In this document: one piece after another, positions 1 to 8,011 of the stretch | Layout of the letters: every line of letters starts with the position of its first letter | Numbering within the stretch: the first letter of the stretch is position 1 | DNA from: Niveispirillum cyanobacteriorum | GTDB taxonomy: Bacteria > Pseudomonadota > Alphaproteobacteria > Azospirillales > Azospirillaceae | Assembly: GCF_002868735.1 (NCBI RefSeq) | Contig: NZ_CP025611.1 | Coordinates: forward strand, 304,501 to 368,500 | Length of the DNA stretch: 64,000 nt | Direction: 5' to 3' | The notes under the pieces: model-generated | Database searches by the model: none | The model's input: the letters and a program-made list of their open reading frames with translations, nothing else | Told to the model about the DNA's origin: nothing | Program-made: the position numbers and the translations under genes

Positions 1-228
1 GTCCAGGCCTGTGAAGGATCGCTGCACCGCCTCAAACAGCGTCTCCGCCTGGGCCGTGGGATGCACCCGCCCGCCCCGCCGTTCAAACAGTGGAAAACCC
101 ACCGCATATTCCAGATCGGCGATCAGGCGGCTGACCGATGGCTGGGAGATGTTCAGCATGGCGGATGCGGCGGTGACCCCGCCACTCATCATCACTGCCC
201 TGAACGCCTCAATCTGTCGCATCCGCAT
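1..228 (-). CDS. LysR-family regulator, N-terminal part (cut by window edge)
   Basis: The reverse strand reads an uninterrupted frame of 76 codons from an ATG at 228 to the window edge. It begins MRMRQIEAFRAVMMSGG and continues with an AASAMLNISQPSVSRLI helix-turn-helix and LFERRGGRVHPTAQA, the classic N-terminal winged HTH of LysR-type regulators (about residues 3-62). The effector-binding domain lies beyond the window. It is divergent from the oxygenase gene that starts at 334, the usual arrangement of a LysR activator and its target, so it probably controls that gene. An alternative in-frame ATG lies two codons downstream. The family call is secure; the ligand is unknown. Confidence 0.85.
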   Translation of the reverse strand, partial: MRMRQIEAFRAVMMSGGVTAASAMLNISQPSVSRLIADLEYAVGFPLFERRGGRVHPTAQAETLFEAVQRSFTGLD

Positions 229-333
229 GGAGACATAGTATTCACGAATGAACTCGTGATGCAATTCGATTGGATGCGATGGCTGATCCGGCGGCAGAAT
301 GGTTTCAACAACAGCCCGTACCCGGAGGAAACC

Positions 334-1098
334 ATGAAGTACGAACAGCAGCGCGAACAGTTCCAGCGTGAAGGCTACGCCGTTTTCGAACGCGTGCTAG
401 AAGGCGAATTGCTGGATATCCTGCGCGCGCAGTGTGGCCGCATGGTGGAGCGGGAGGATGCGCGGCTGGACGCGCTGGGCGTGGATGTCGACGGCATCAC
501 CCATCGCGGCAACCGCTATTTCGCAGGGGAATGCCAGCGGGTACAGCCGGAACTGCGCGAAATGCTGTTCTCCGACGTGATGGCCGATATCTGCCGCGCC
601 ACCATCGGCGACGACGCCTATTTCTTCTATGACCAATATGTGGTGAAGGGGGCGGGCGGCGGCATGTCCTTCAGCTGGCATCAGGACAGTGGCTATGTCG
701 TGGGCAACGGCGGCCCGCCGGACCATAAGCCCTATCTGACCTGCTGGTGCACCCTTGACGACACCACCATCGAAAACGGCACCGTCCGCGTCCTGCCTTT
801 CAGCCAGGTTCCCGCCACGCGTGAAGGTATCGTCCCGCATGTGCGCCAGCCCGGTACCAACGATCTGGTCGGTTGGACTGGCGACGAGGAAGGGGTGGTG
901 GTGGAGGTACCCGCCGGCAGTGTGGTGGCCTTCTCCTCCCTGCTGTTGCACGCCACGGGTGCCAATCGCACTGACCGCATGCGTCGTGTTTATCTGGCGC
1001 AGTATAGTCCGGAGGTGATCCTGAACCCCGGTACCAAACAGCTTCGCCGCAACGCCATCCCGGTGCTTCGCAATGGCAAGCAGGTGACATTTGCCTGA
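334..1098 (+). CDS. Phytanoyl-CoA dioxygenase (PhyH) family Fe(II)/2-oxoglutarate oxygenase
   Basis: A 254-residue protein. The start at 334 is chosen because GGAGGA lies 5 nt upstream and the PhyH-like fold begins at once (EQFQREGYAVFERVL); the open frame extends upstream without homology. The Fe(II) triad is visible: H116 and D118 in SWHQDSGYV and a distal H206 in LLLHATG, followed by an Arg-rich stretch (NRTDRMRRVYLAQYS) that would bind 2-oxoglutarate. PhyH enzymes hydroxylate diverse small molecules, so the substrate cannot be named. It is divergent from a LysR gene and followed by a hairpin terminator. A second, unrelated-looking PhyH-family protein is encoded at 55717-56610. Confidence 0.85.
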   Translation: MKYEQQREQFQREGYAVFERVLEGELLDILRAQCGRMVEREDARLDALGVDVDGITHRGNRYFAGECQRVQPELREMLFSDVMADICRATIGDDAYFFYDQYVVKGAGGGMSFSWHQDSGYVVGNGGPPDHKPYLTCWCTLDDTTIENGTVRVLPFSQVPATREGIVPHVRQPGTNDLVGWTGDEEGVVVEVPAGSVVAFSSLLLHATGANRTDRMRRVYLAQYSPEVILNPGTKQLRRNAIPVLRNGKQVTFA

Positions 1099-1104
1099 TG
1101 GAAC

Positions 1105-1137
1105 GGGGCGGGATTGCTGACTTTCCGCCCCTTCTTT
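1105..1137 (+). terminator. Rho-independent terminator of the PhyH gene
   Basis: A GGGGCGG / CCGCCCC stem (1105-1111 with 1125-1131, 13-nt loop) is followed by TTCTTT, 7 bases after the PhyH stop codon. The loop holds the -35 box of the downstream small-RNA promoter, so the two signals are interleaved. Confidence 0.6.
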
Positions 1138-1145
1138 GCTATGCT
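1117..1145 (+). promoter_or_regulatory. Promoter of small-RNA element copy 1
   Basis: CTGACT (1117-1122) and TATGCT (1140-1145) are 17 nt apart, each matching the sigma-70 consensus at 4 of 6 positions. The same two hexamers with the same spacing occur in copy 2 at 54218-54246, although much of the spacer differs. This conservation is the main support. Confidence 0.5.
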
Positions 1146-1151
1146 CTGCCC

Positions 1152-1257
1152 ATCAGCGGGATATCTGCGTCTATGGCAATTCGGAGCGGTAGGTGGTCGG
1201 AGTTTGCAGGGCGTGAACTCCTGAAACACCCCCTTGTTTTGTGTTTCATTTGGTTGC
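1152..1257 (+). ncRNA. Putative structured small RNA, copy 1 of a two-member dispersed family
   Basis: This region has no convincing gene but is homologous to 54121-54211 (reverse strand). From the -10 box to the conserved AATTCGGAGC block both copies have exactly 32 nt. Two consecutive hairpins follow. The first is GGAGTT / AACTCC (1199-1204 with 1216-1221). The second is TGAAACAC / GTGTTTCA (1222-1229 with 1241-1248) with an 11-nt loop ending in TTTT, then TTTGGTTGC. Copy 2 keeps both stems with altered bases. The differences between copies are not biased to any codon position, which argues against a peptide. The 5' end is inferred from the promoter, and the 3' end is uncertain because no strong U-tract is visible. 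Confidence 0.45.
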
Positions 1258-1308
1258 ACGAGGCTCGTTTCCATTCGGAGCGGGCCTGTGCGCGTCTCTG
1301 AAAGGCTG

Positions 1309-2223
1309 TCACCCTGCCGCGACCACTGACTGCGCCGTCTCCCGCAACGCCTTCACAAACGCCGTAACCGCCGCACTCTGGCTGCGGTTGCGCAGAAGGT
1401 GGATACCGTCATTGGTTTGTTCGCCCGCTGCCATGGCATAACAGGTCAGGGACCCGTCAAGGCTGGCGGCCAGGCCCAGTGACCGGGGCACGACGGTGAC
1501 GGCCGGCCCCTGCCGTACCACCTCCAGGCAGGCAAGCGTGCTGTCCAGCTCATAGTCGGGAAAGCTGCGCTGGGCGATGCGGGTGCGGATGGCGGGGGCG
1601 AAGCGGTGCTCGCTTCCCGGTGCCGGGCGGGGTAGGGCCCAGGGCCGCTGCTCTACCGCTTCCCGTCGTCCCCGTCCCTCGGGCAGGGGATGGGACGCGG
1701 CGGTGACGATCATCAGCGGTTCACGCGGCAGGGCTGTCACCACCACCTCGTCGGCATAGGCGGACCCGTCGAACTTGCTGATATCGCAGATGACAAGGTC
1801 CAGCGAGCGGTCGACCAGACCTTGCAGCAACACATCCGCCGTTCCGCCGGTCACGGTGACCCGCACCCCTTCATGCGCCGCTCCAAACCGGCCAATGGCG
1901 CGGGTCAGCAGTGGGTTCATGGGATAGGGGCCGGCGCCGACCCGGACCGTGCCTGACCCGGGTCGGGTCAACTGGTTGGCGGCACTGTCCAGGTTGCCGG
2001 CGGCGGCCAGCACATCCTGTACGGGGCGGATCAGCCGGTCGCCGGCATCGGTGGGCCGGACATAATGGGTGGTCCGGTCGAACAGGACGGCACCCAGCTC
2101 CTCCTCCAGCTTCTGGAGGCTGCGGCTCAATGCCGATTGGGTGATGGCCAGTTCGTCGGCGGCCCGTGCGAAGCTTTGCAGGCGGTACAAAGCCTCGAAA
2201 TGCTGAAGCCGGCGCAGGTTCAT
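1309..2223 (-). CDS. LysR-family transcriptional regulator
   Basis: A 304-residue LysR-type regulator of standard length. The N-terminal winged HTH (about residues 3-62) includes SFARAADELAITQSALSRSL and LFDRTTHYVRPTDAG, followed by a periplasmic-binding-protein-like effector domain (about 90-295). Its ATG overlaps the stop of the upstream aldehyde dehydrogenase as ATGA, so it is translationally coupled to that gene and transcribed from the same promoter. This is unusual, because most LysR genes are divergent from their targets. A role in controlling the aldehyde dehydrogenase is a reasonable guess; the effector is unknown. Confidence 0.88.
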   Translation of the reverse strand: MNLRRLQHFEALYRLQSFARAADELAITQSALSRSLQKLEEELGAVLFDRTTHYVRPTDAGDRLIRPVQDVLAAAGNLDSAANQLTRPGSGTVRVGAGPYPMNPLLTRAIGRFGAAHEGVRVTVTGGTADVLLQGLVDRSLDLVICDISKFDGSAYADEVVVTALPREPLMIVTAASHPLPEGRGRREAVEQRPWALPRPAPGSEHRFAPAIRTRIAQRSFPDYELDSTLACLEVVRQGPAVTVVPRSLGLAASLDGSLTCYAMAAGEQTNDGIHLLRNRSQSAAVTAFVKALRETAQSVVAAG

Positions 2224-3620
2224 GACGCCCCCCCGATGAACAATCTTGTGATCCAGCCTGTCAGCCTCCCATAGGGGGCGGCGACAAGATGGGATTGGTT
2301 GAAGCGGCCCATGCGCAGGACCGCGCGGGCATGGGACAGACGCACAAAGCCCTCATGCCCATGATAGGCGCCGGTACCGCTTTCCCCGACGCCGCCAAAG
2401 GGCAGATCCTCCTGCCCGACATGCAGCATGGTGGCATTCACCGTCACCCCGCCTGACCGCGTACCGTTCAGCACTTCCGTCACCCGGTTGCTATCGTCGG
2501 AATAACAGTAAAGGGCCAGCGGCTTGGGGCGGTCATTGATGAAGGCCAGCGCATCCTCCACCCGGTCATAAGGCAGGATGGGCAGGACCGGCCCGAAAAT
2601 CTCCTCCCGCATGGCCATGCTGTCGGTGGGCGGGTCGATCAGCAGGGTCGGCGGGAACAGGCGCCGGGCGGTGTCGCCTGCGTCACGGTGGCGGACCACC
2701 CGCGCCCGCGCCTCATCCACCATGGCCAACAGTCGGGCGTGGTGGCGGTCGGTGATGATGCTTGTATAGTCGGGATTGCCCGAGATGGTGGGGTACATCG
2801 CCTCCACCCGCCGCATCAGGATTTGCGCGAAGTTCTCCATGCGGTCGCGCGGCACCAGCACATAGTCGGGCGCCACGCAGGTCTGGCCGGCATTGAAGAA
2901 CTTGCCCATGGCGATGGTCCGCGCCGCCTTGTCCAGCGGATAGTCCGGCATGATCAGGACCGGCGACTTGCCACCCAGTTCCAGCGTCACGGGCGTCAGA
3001 TTGTCCGCCGCCGCCTGCATCACCGCCTGCCCGACGCGAGTGGACCCGGTAAAGACCAGATGGTCGAAGGACAGGCGGGAGAACGCCGCCGCCACTTCCG
3101 CCCCGCCCGTCACCACCGCCACTCGATCCTCCGGGAACAGGCTACCCAGCAGGGTACGCAGCAGGTCGCCGGTACGCGGTGCCAGTTCCGATGGCTTGAT
3201 CATCACCCTGTTGCCCGCCGCCAGCGCATCGACCAGCGGCCCCAGCGTCAGGAAAAGCGGGTAGTTCCAGGGTGACAGGATGCCGACCACGCCCAGCGGC
3301 TGATACTCCACCCGCGCGGATGCCGGCTGGAATGCCAGCCCCGCCACCCGCCGTCGGGGCCGCATCCACCCCTTCAGATGGCGGCGGACATGGCGGATAC
3401 CGTTCAGCAACGGCATCAGCTCGCCCAGCTCCGTCTCCTGCCGGGCGCGGTTGCCGAAATCGGCGTTAACGGCACTGATCAGGTCCCCTTGGTGCCGGCG
3501 GACCAGGCGGGCCAGCCCGTCAAGGGCCGCCTGCCGCTCCTTAAGGTCTGGCGTGCCATGACGCTTCACCGCCTGTTGCTGGCGCGCCAGCAGGCCCTGC
3601 AGGTCCGGCACCCCGTCCAT
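2220..3620 (-). CDS. Aldehyde dehydrogenase, coniferyl-aldehyde/fatty-aldehyde type
   Basis: A 466-residue NAD(P)-dependent aldehyde dehydrogenase. Visible landmarks are SPWNYPLFLTLGPLVDALAA (cofactor domain), VFTGSTRVGQAV (nucleotide loop), LELGGKSPV with the general-base Glu, and the catalytic Cys in NAGQTCVAPDYV. The short N-terminus (LLARQQQAVKRHG) and the PDYVLV context resemble the CalB/class 3-like group that acts on aromatic or long-chain aldehydes, not the succinate-semialdehyde group. The start at 3620 has GAGGAAAC upstream. It forms an operon with the LysR gene that follows. In this setting it could oxidise fatty aldehydes, but the substrate is inference. Confidence 0.88.
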   Translation of the reverse strand: MDGVPDLQGLLARQQQAVKRHGTPDLKERQAALDGLARLVRRHQGDLISAVNADFGNRARQETELGELMPLLNGIRHVRRHLKGWMRPRRRVAGLAFQPASARVEYQPLGVVGILSPWNYPLFLTLGPLVDALAAGNRVMIKPSELAPRTGDLLRTLLGSLFPEDRVAVVTGGAEVAAAFSRLSFDHLVFTGSTRVGQAVMQAAADNLTPVTLELGGKSPVLIMPDYPLDKAARTIAMGKFFNAGQTCVAPDYVLVPRDRMENFAQILMRRVEAMYPTISGNPDYTSIITDRHHARLLAMVDEARARVVRHRDAGDTARRLFPPTLLIDPPTDSMAMREEIFGPVLPILPYDRVEDALAFINDRPKPLALYCYSDDSNRVTEVLNGTRSGGVTVNATMLHVGQEDLPFGGVGESGTGAYHGHEGFVRLSHARAVLRMGRFNQSHLVAAPYGRLTGWITRLFIGGAS

Positions 3621-3777
3621 GACGTTTCCTCAAGATTTCGTTCAATTGCTTATCGCGAACATACATGACCAAAGGCCTGTTGATGCATCCATGGAAATCA
3701 TCAGGTGATGAAATTTTGGCAAGATCGCCATTGGACCGCCCCGAATATCATCGCCGAAGCTGCAAGGGCGGAACCCG

Positions 3778-4194
3778 ATGACACTTCCATATCTGATTGT
3801 GGGCAGCCTGCTGTTCATCCTGTTCATCATTGTGCTGCACCACCTTCTGGGACAGACCGCGTGGGAAGGCATGCCAGACCGGGAAGCGGCCTTAACCCGC
3901 TTCCGCGATATCCTGCCGGATGTGCCCGCCGCCGGTGCGGCCCTGTCCCGTGACGGGCTGTCGGCATTGATCGACCTGGGGGCGGAGAGCCGCTTCGGCC
4001 TGCTGCTGATCATGGGCCGGTACGCCACGGCGCGGGTGGTGGGGGCGGATACTGTGACCGGGTGGGACCTGCGGGATAATGTTCTGACCCTGGCGCTGGC
4101 AGATTTCACAGCCCCGTCCTTCCGGATTTCATTCGCCGATCCGGCGGAGGCGGCGCACTGGCGGGCGGTGCTTGAAGCGCTGCGTAATAAATAA
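3778..4194 (+). CDS. Small membrane-anchored protein of unknown function
   Basis: A 138-residue protein I do not recognise. It has one strong N-terminal transmembrane helix (about residues 4-22, YLIVGSLLFILFIIVLHHLL) and a soluble domain of roughly 110 residues that alternates short beta-like stretches with charged turns and ends in a helix (EAAHWRAVLEALRNK). The start is supported by GGGCGGA upstream. It lies 22 nt ahead of the hydroxylase/desaturase gene and is probably co-transcribed with it and the next membrane protein. It may be an accessory subunit, but nothing in the sequence proves that. Confidence 0.65.
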   Translation: MTLPYLIVGSLLFILFIIVLHHLLGQTAWEGMPDREAALTRFRDILPDVPAAGAALSRDGLSALIDLGAESRFGLLLIMGRYATARVVGADTVTGWDLRDNVLTLALADFTAPSFRISFADPAEAAHWRAVLEALRNK

Positions 4195-4216
4195 CGACAA
4201 TATCTGGGAAGAAACG

Positions 4217-5221
4217 ATGCCGGACAACCTGAGCTATCCCGATGTCGCCACCCTGGCCAGCCCGCTCTATCTGCTGCTGCTGGTCCTGGAACTGTTGCTG
4301 ATGCGCCTGAACCTGCTGCGCGCGCATTATGAGACGCGGGACAGTGCCGCCAGTCTGGCCATGGGTGTGGGCTATGTCATCACCGGCCTGTTCTCAGGCC
4401 TGCTGATCGGCGGTGGTATTTCGGCCATCATGTTCCGGGTCTATGACCATCGCCTGTTTGATATCGGAACGTCGGTCTGGGCCATCGTCGCCTGCTTCCT
4501 GATCGACGACATGCGCTATTACTGGGCGCACCGGTTCATGCACCGTATCCGCTGGCTCTGGGCCAGCCATGTCGTCCATCATTCCAGCCAGCATTTCAAC
4601 TTCGCCACGGCCCTGCGCCAACCTTGGACCGGCGCCATCATGGGCTTGTTCGTCCTGAAGCTCCCCCTGGCTTTCCTGGGCTTTCACCCGGCCATCCTGA
4701 TCTTCGCCTCGTCCCTTAACCTGCTGTATCAGTTCTGGATCCATACGGAATCCATCCGTCGCATGCCCGCCTGGTTCGAGGCGGTGATGAACACCCCCTC
4801 CCATCACCGCGTCCATCACGGTTCCAATCCCCGCTACCTCGACTGCAACTATGCCGGCACCCTGATCATCTGGGACAAGCTGTTCGGGACCTTCGTGCCG
4901 GAGCAGGATGATGATCCGGTGCGGTTCGGGCTGGTGCGTGATTTGGGCACCTTCAACCCGCTGCGCATCGCCTTTCACGAATTCGTGGGCATCGCCAAGG
5001 ATCAGGCGCAGCACGACCTCTCTCTGCGCGACCGCTTCCTGTATCTGTTCGGCCCGCCAGGGTGGAGCCATGATGGCCGCCGTGATGATACCGACAAGAT
5101 CAAGGCGGCCTTTCTGCGCCGTCATCCGGAACAGGCCGGCACGCCCGGTCTGCCGCCGGTCACCGGTGCAGGCATGCCTGTGATGGCGCGGGAGGTGGCT
5201 GATGCTGCTGGCGGTCAGTGA
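4217..5221 (+). CDS. Fatty acid hydroxylase / sterol desaturase superfamily membrane di-iron enzyme
   Basis: A 334-residue membrane protein. The ATG at 4217 follows GGAAGA; an upstream in-frame start would overlap the previous gene. Membrane helices lie at about residues 11-30, 46-80 and 125-165. The histidine boxes of the FA_hydroxylase family are all present: HRFMH, HVVHHSS and HRVHHGS. Members are di-iron oxygenases acting on sterols, fatty acids, carotenoids or alkylglycerols. A GlpD/alkyl-DHAP-synthase-like operon 1.2 kb downstream and an aldehyde dehydrogenase upstream would fit an alkylglycerol monooxygenase-type ether-lipid role, but the family does not prove substrate. The next gene overlaps it by 20 nt. 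Confidence 0.85.
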   Translation: MPDNLSYPDVATLASPLYLLLLVLELLLMRLNLLRAHYETRDSAASLAMGVGYVITGLFSGLLIGGGISAIMFRVYDHRLFDIGTSVWAIVACFLIDDMRYYWAHRFMHRIRWLWASHVVHHSSQHFNFATALRQPWTGAIMGLFVLKLPLAFLGFHPAILIFASSLNLLYQFWIHTESIRRMPAWFEAVMNTPSHHRVHHGSNPRYLDCNYAGTLIIWDKLFGTFVPEQDDDPVRFGLVRDLGTFNPLRIAFHEFVGIAKDQAQHDLSLRDRFLYLFGPPGWSHDGRRDDTDKIKAAFLRRHPEQAGTPGLPPVTGAGMPVMAREVADAAGGQ

Positions 5222-5807
5222 TGCGATCCTGGCGCTGGCCTGCCTCTGGGCCGGCTGGAGCTTGCTGACGGAACAGGCGACGGGTCCCGTCCGGTTGCTG
5301 GCCGCTGCGATCCTGGCCCTGGCTATACCGTCCTCCCTGGGCGCCCTGCACTTTGCCGGGTGGGAGCCGGAATGGCTGACCATCCTGCATCAGGATGCGT
5401 CGGAGATTTACGCCCTGCTGGGCTTCGTGAGCATTGCCGTGGCCCTGTTCCTGCTGCCCGGGACGCGCCGCGCATCCTGGGTGGTGGGGCTCGCGGTCCT
5501 GCTGGTCGGAGGTCTGATCCTGGCAGGACAGAAGCCCCTGGTTGGCTCGCTATCCAGCCTGTTCATCCTTGCCGGCACCCTGCGTTTGCTACTGCGCAGC
5601 ACGGGCGCGGCGAGGCTTTGGCTGGGCCTGTCAATACTGGGCGTCGTCCTGGCCGCGCTCACGCGGATACCGGGACTGATGGGGCCGGATGCCCGCATCA
5701 TCGGTCTGCATCTGGGGCTGGCGCTGTGGGTGGCGACGCAGGCCATGGGGGTACGGGGTTATTCTTCCTCGGCTGATAGGATGGGGCCGATGTCGAGCAC
5801 AGTGTGA
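5202..5807 (+). CDS. Polytopic membrane protein of unknown function
   Basis: A 201-residue, very hydrophobic protein with about seven predicted membrane helices (near residues 4-22, 28-48, 66-85, 90-108, 113-130, 136-153 and 164-182). The start has GGGAGGTGG upstream and overlaps the 3' end of the hydroxylase/desaturase gene by 20 nt, so translation is coupled. A few polar residues inside helices (H, E, D around residues 49-65, HFAGWEPEWLTILHQDASE) could form a functional site. I do not recognise the family. Its tight linkage suggests a partner of the hydroxylase. Confidence 0.7.
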   Translation: MLLAVSDAILALACLWAGWSLLTEQATGPVRLLAAAILALAIPSSLGALHFAGWEPEWLTILHQDASEIYALLGFVSIAVALFLLPGTRRASWVVGLAVLLVGGLILAGQKPLVGSLSSLFILAGTLRLLLRSTGAARLWLGLSILGVVLAALTRIPGLMGPDARIIGLHLGLALWVATQAMGVRGYSSSADRMGPMSSTV

Positions 5808-5870
5808 AGGATGTTGATGATGCTCAGCTGTGCCCCATTGATGCGATAGAACATAGCTTAGTTCCAGTGA

Positions 5871-5912
5871 ATCCCGGATACCGTGGTGCTCATATCTTTG
5901 CATCACCGGGAT
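5871..5912. other. Long imperfect stem-loop in a 204-nt non-coding gap
   Basis: ATCCCGG (5871-5877) pairs with CCGGGAT (5906-5912), and an inner GTGGTGC / GCATCAC stem (one mismatch) closes a loop of about 10 nt. No U-tract follows, so it is not a standard terminator. The rest of 5808-6011 shows no convincing gene. Confidence 0.3.
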
Positions 5913-6011
5913 CGCGTGCGGCGCCTGGGCAATGGCCATCGCGGCCTCCCTCTCAATCTGATCCCCATCACGCCATTTTTTGCCAAAGCCTGCCAAGACG
6001 GAGACACTGCT

Positions 6012-6386
6012 TTGACCCGTACCGCTCTGTCGCTGCGTCTGTTCGCCCTGTATCTGGGGGCCAATGGTCTGATCCTGCTGCTGGTCCCCAACCTGCTGTT
6101 GGCCCTGCTGGGACTGGCCTCGACGGAGGAGCCTTGGATACGGGTCCTGGGGATCATCGTCTTCAATCTGGCGCTTTACTATCATGCCGGTGCCGACGGC
6201 GTGGCGTTTCAGCGGATCACCGTTGTCACGCGTGTCATCGTGTTGGTGGGCTTTTCGGGCTTGGTCCTGGCGGGTCTGGCGCCCAGCCTGCTGATCCTGT
6301 TCGGGCTGGTGGATTTCTCAGGCGCCATCTGGACGGCGCTGGCCATGCGGCGGGACCGGGCTGTTTCCCAGAACGCATCACCATAG
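6012..6386 (+). CDS. Small four-helix membrane protein of unknown function
   Basis: A 124-residue protein beginning MTRTALSLRLFALYLGANG with about four membrane helices (near residues 8-32, 44-58, 72-90 and 95-112). The start is a TTG at 6012, with ACGGAG eight bases upstream; the open frame extends further 5' but that part is low-complexity and unlike a membrane protein. No family is recognised. It lies 55 nt ahead of the glpD-like operon and might be co-transcribed. Confidence 0.6.
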   Translation: MTRTALSLRLFALYLGANGLILLLVPNLLLALLGLASTEEPWIRVLGIIVFNLALYYHAGADGVAFQRITVVTRVIVLVGFSGLVLAGLAPSLLILFGLVDFSGAIWTALAMRRDRAVSQNASP

Positions 6387-6441
6387 CTATCGCAATTCCC
6401 CTAACGTCTGACGGACAGCAACCAGGGGCGGAGGCAAAGCG

Positions 6442-8010
6442 ATGGGCACGGGAGCAAGCCTGAATGCGGGCGAACGCGCTGCCAGCTTTGCCCGGCTGGA
6501 GGCGGAAACCTTCGATCTGGTCATCATCGGCGGCGGCATTACGGGGGCGGGCATCGCCCGTGATGCCGCCCTGCGCGGCCTGTCCGTTGCCCTGCTGGAG
6601 GCGCAGGATTACGCGTCTGGCACCAGCAGCCGGTCATCCAAGATGATCCATGGCGGCCTGCGCTATCTGGCCCAGGGCGACGTGGCCCTGGTGCGGGAGA
6701 GCGCGTCGGAGCGGCAGGTGCTGCGCCGTATTGCCCCACATCTCGCCCGTATCACACCTTTTGTGATCCCCACCACGTCGTTGGCCACCCAGGCCAAGCT
6801 GCGTGCCGCCCTGTGGAGCTTTGAGAAGATGGGTGCGGTGCCGGCGGCGGAGCAGCATGAGGTCTGGAACCTGGATGAACTGGCGCGACGGGAACCGCAT
6901 CTGCGTCGCGACCGGCTGAACGGTGCTGTGGCATATCCGGAATTCCTGACCGACGATGCCCGCCTGACCCTGGCTAATGTCCGCTCCGCTGCTGCTGCCG
7001 GGGCCGCGGTCCTGAACCATGCGCTGGTGGAAAGCCTGATAGAGGAGGGGGGGTGTGCCGTTGGCCTGATCGCCCGCTCCACCCTGGTGGGTGAAGAGAA
7101 GGCGGCCCGCGTCAGGGCACGGGTTATCGTGAACGCCGCCGGTCCCTGGGTGGATGGGGTTCGGGCGCTGGCGGCGGGAGATGGCGACCGCCGGCTTGCC
7201 ATCTCCAAAGGCATCCATATCGTGCTGCCGCGCGGCGTGCTGCCGGTGGCATCCACGCTGATCCTGCGCGCGCCGGACAAACGCAATATCTTCGCTGTAC
7301 CGCGCGGGGATTTCACCTATCTGGGCACCACCGATCAGTTCCAGGCCGGTGTCGATTACTGGCCCGACATCGGTCGCGCCGATGTCGATTACCTGCTGAA
7401 TGCTACCCAGGCCGCCATGGATGTGCCCGCCATCCGGGACCAGGATATCGTTTCCCTTTGGGCCGGCATCCGCCCCCTGATCGGAGAGGCGGGCAAGAAG
7501 GCGGCGGAGGTATCCCGCAAGGATGAGATGTGGGTCGGTCCCAGTGGCGTGATTGCCATTGCGGGCGGCAAGCTGTCGGCCTATCGCGCCATGGCGTCCC
7601 GCATCGTGGATGCGGTTGTGGCGCGGCTGGGCCGCCGCACGCCGACCTGCCTGACAGCGGACCTGCCCCTGCCCGGTGGGGAGCGCGTTCTGGATGGCGA
7701 TGACCGCCTGGACCGTCTTTATGGCACCGAGGCTGCTGTGATCCGTGCCGCCGGCGGTGATGTGGCGGCGGAGGCTCGCCACGCCGTCCTGCATGAAGGG
7801 GCCGCGACGCTGGAGGATTACTGGGTTCGGCGCAGTGCGAGGGCTTGGTTCGACACCGACGCGGGCCGCGCGGCCCTGGCCCCGGCGGCAGAGGCCATGG
7901 GCCGGCTGCTGGCTTGGGATGACCGCCGCCGGGCCACCGAAATCCATCATTGCTTGCAACTAGACCGGAACAGCCGGCGGGCCCTGTCGCCCGATCCGGG
8001 GGGAGAATGA
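6442..8010 (+). CDS. glpD: FAD-dependent glycerol-3-phosphate dehydrogenase paralogue
   Basis: A 522-residue flavoprotein of the GlpD/GlpA family, which oxidises sn-glycerol 3-phosphate to DHAP at the membrane and passes electrons to quinone. The dinucleotide-binding motif is at residues 26-40 (LVIIGGGITGAGIARD), followed by the family signature SSRSSKMIHGGLRYL and later GIRPLIGE and AGGKLSAYR. Start at 6442 with GGCGGAGG upstream. It heads a tight operon with an FAD oxidase (1-nt gap) and an FGGY kinase. A second, clearly different GlpD lies at 20788-22359, so this copy may serve another polyol phosphate or a lipid-derived substrate. Confidence 0.88.
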   Translation: MGTGASLNAGERAASFARLEAETFDLVIIGGGITGAGIARDAALRGLSVALLEAQDYASGTSSRSSKMIHGGLRYLAQGDVALVRESASERQVLRRIAPHLARITPFVIPTTSLATQAKLRAALWSFEKMGAVPAAEQHEVWNLDELARREPHLRRDRLNGAVAYPEFLTDDARLTLANVRSAAAAGAAVLNHALVESLIEEGGCAVGLIARSTLVGEEKAARVRARVIVNAAGPWVDGVRALAAGDGDRRLAISKGIHIVLPRGVLPVASTLILRAPDKRNIFAVPRGDFTYLGTTDQFQAGVDYWPDIGRADVDYLLNATQAAMDVPAIRDQDIVSLWAGIRPLIGEAGKKAAEVSRKDEMWVGPSGVIAIAGGKLSAYRAMASRIVDAVVARLGRRTPTCLTADLPLPGGERVLDGDDRLDRLYGTEAAVIRAAGGDVAAEARHAVLHEGAATLEDYWVRRSARAWFDTDAGRAALAPAAEAMGRLLAWDDRRRATEIHHCLQLDRNSRRALSPDPGGE

Positions 8011-8011
8011 C

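Noticed and set aside
1098-1301. A short peptide reading of small-RNA element copy 1, similar in part (LLK..LCF.WL) to a frame in copy 2
   Set aside because: Nucleotide differences between the copies are not concentrated at third codon positions, while stems and spacing are preserved, so structure explains the similarity better than coding.
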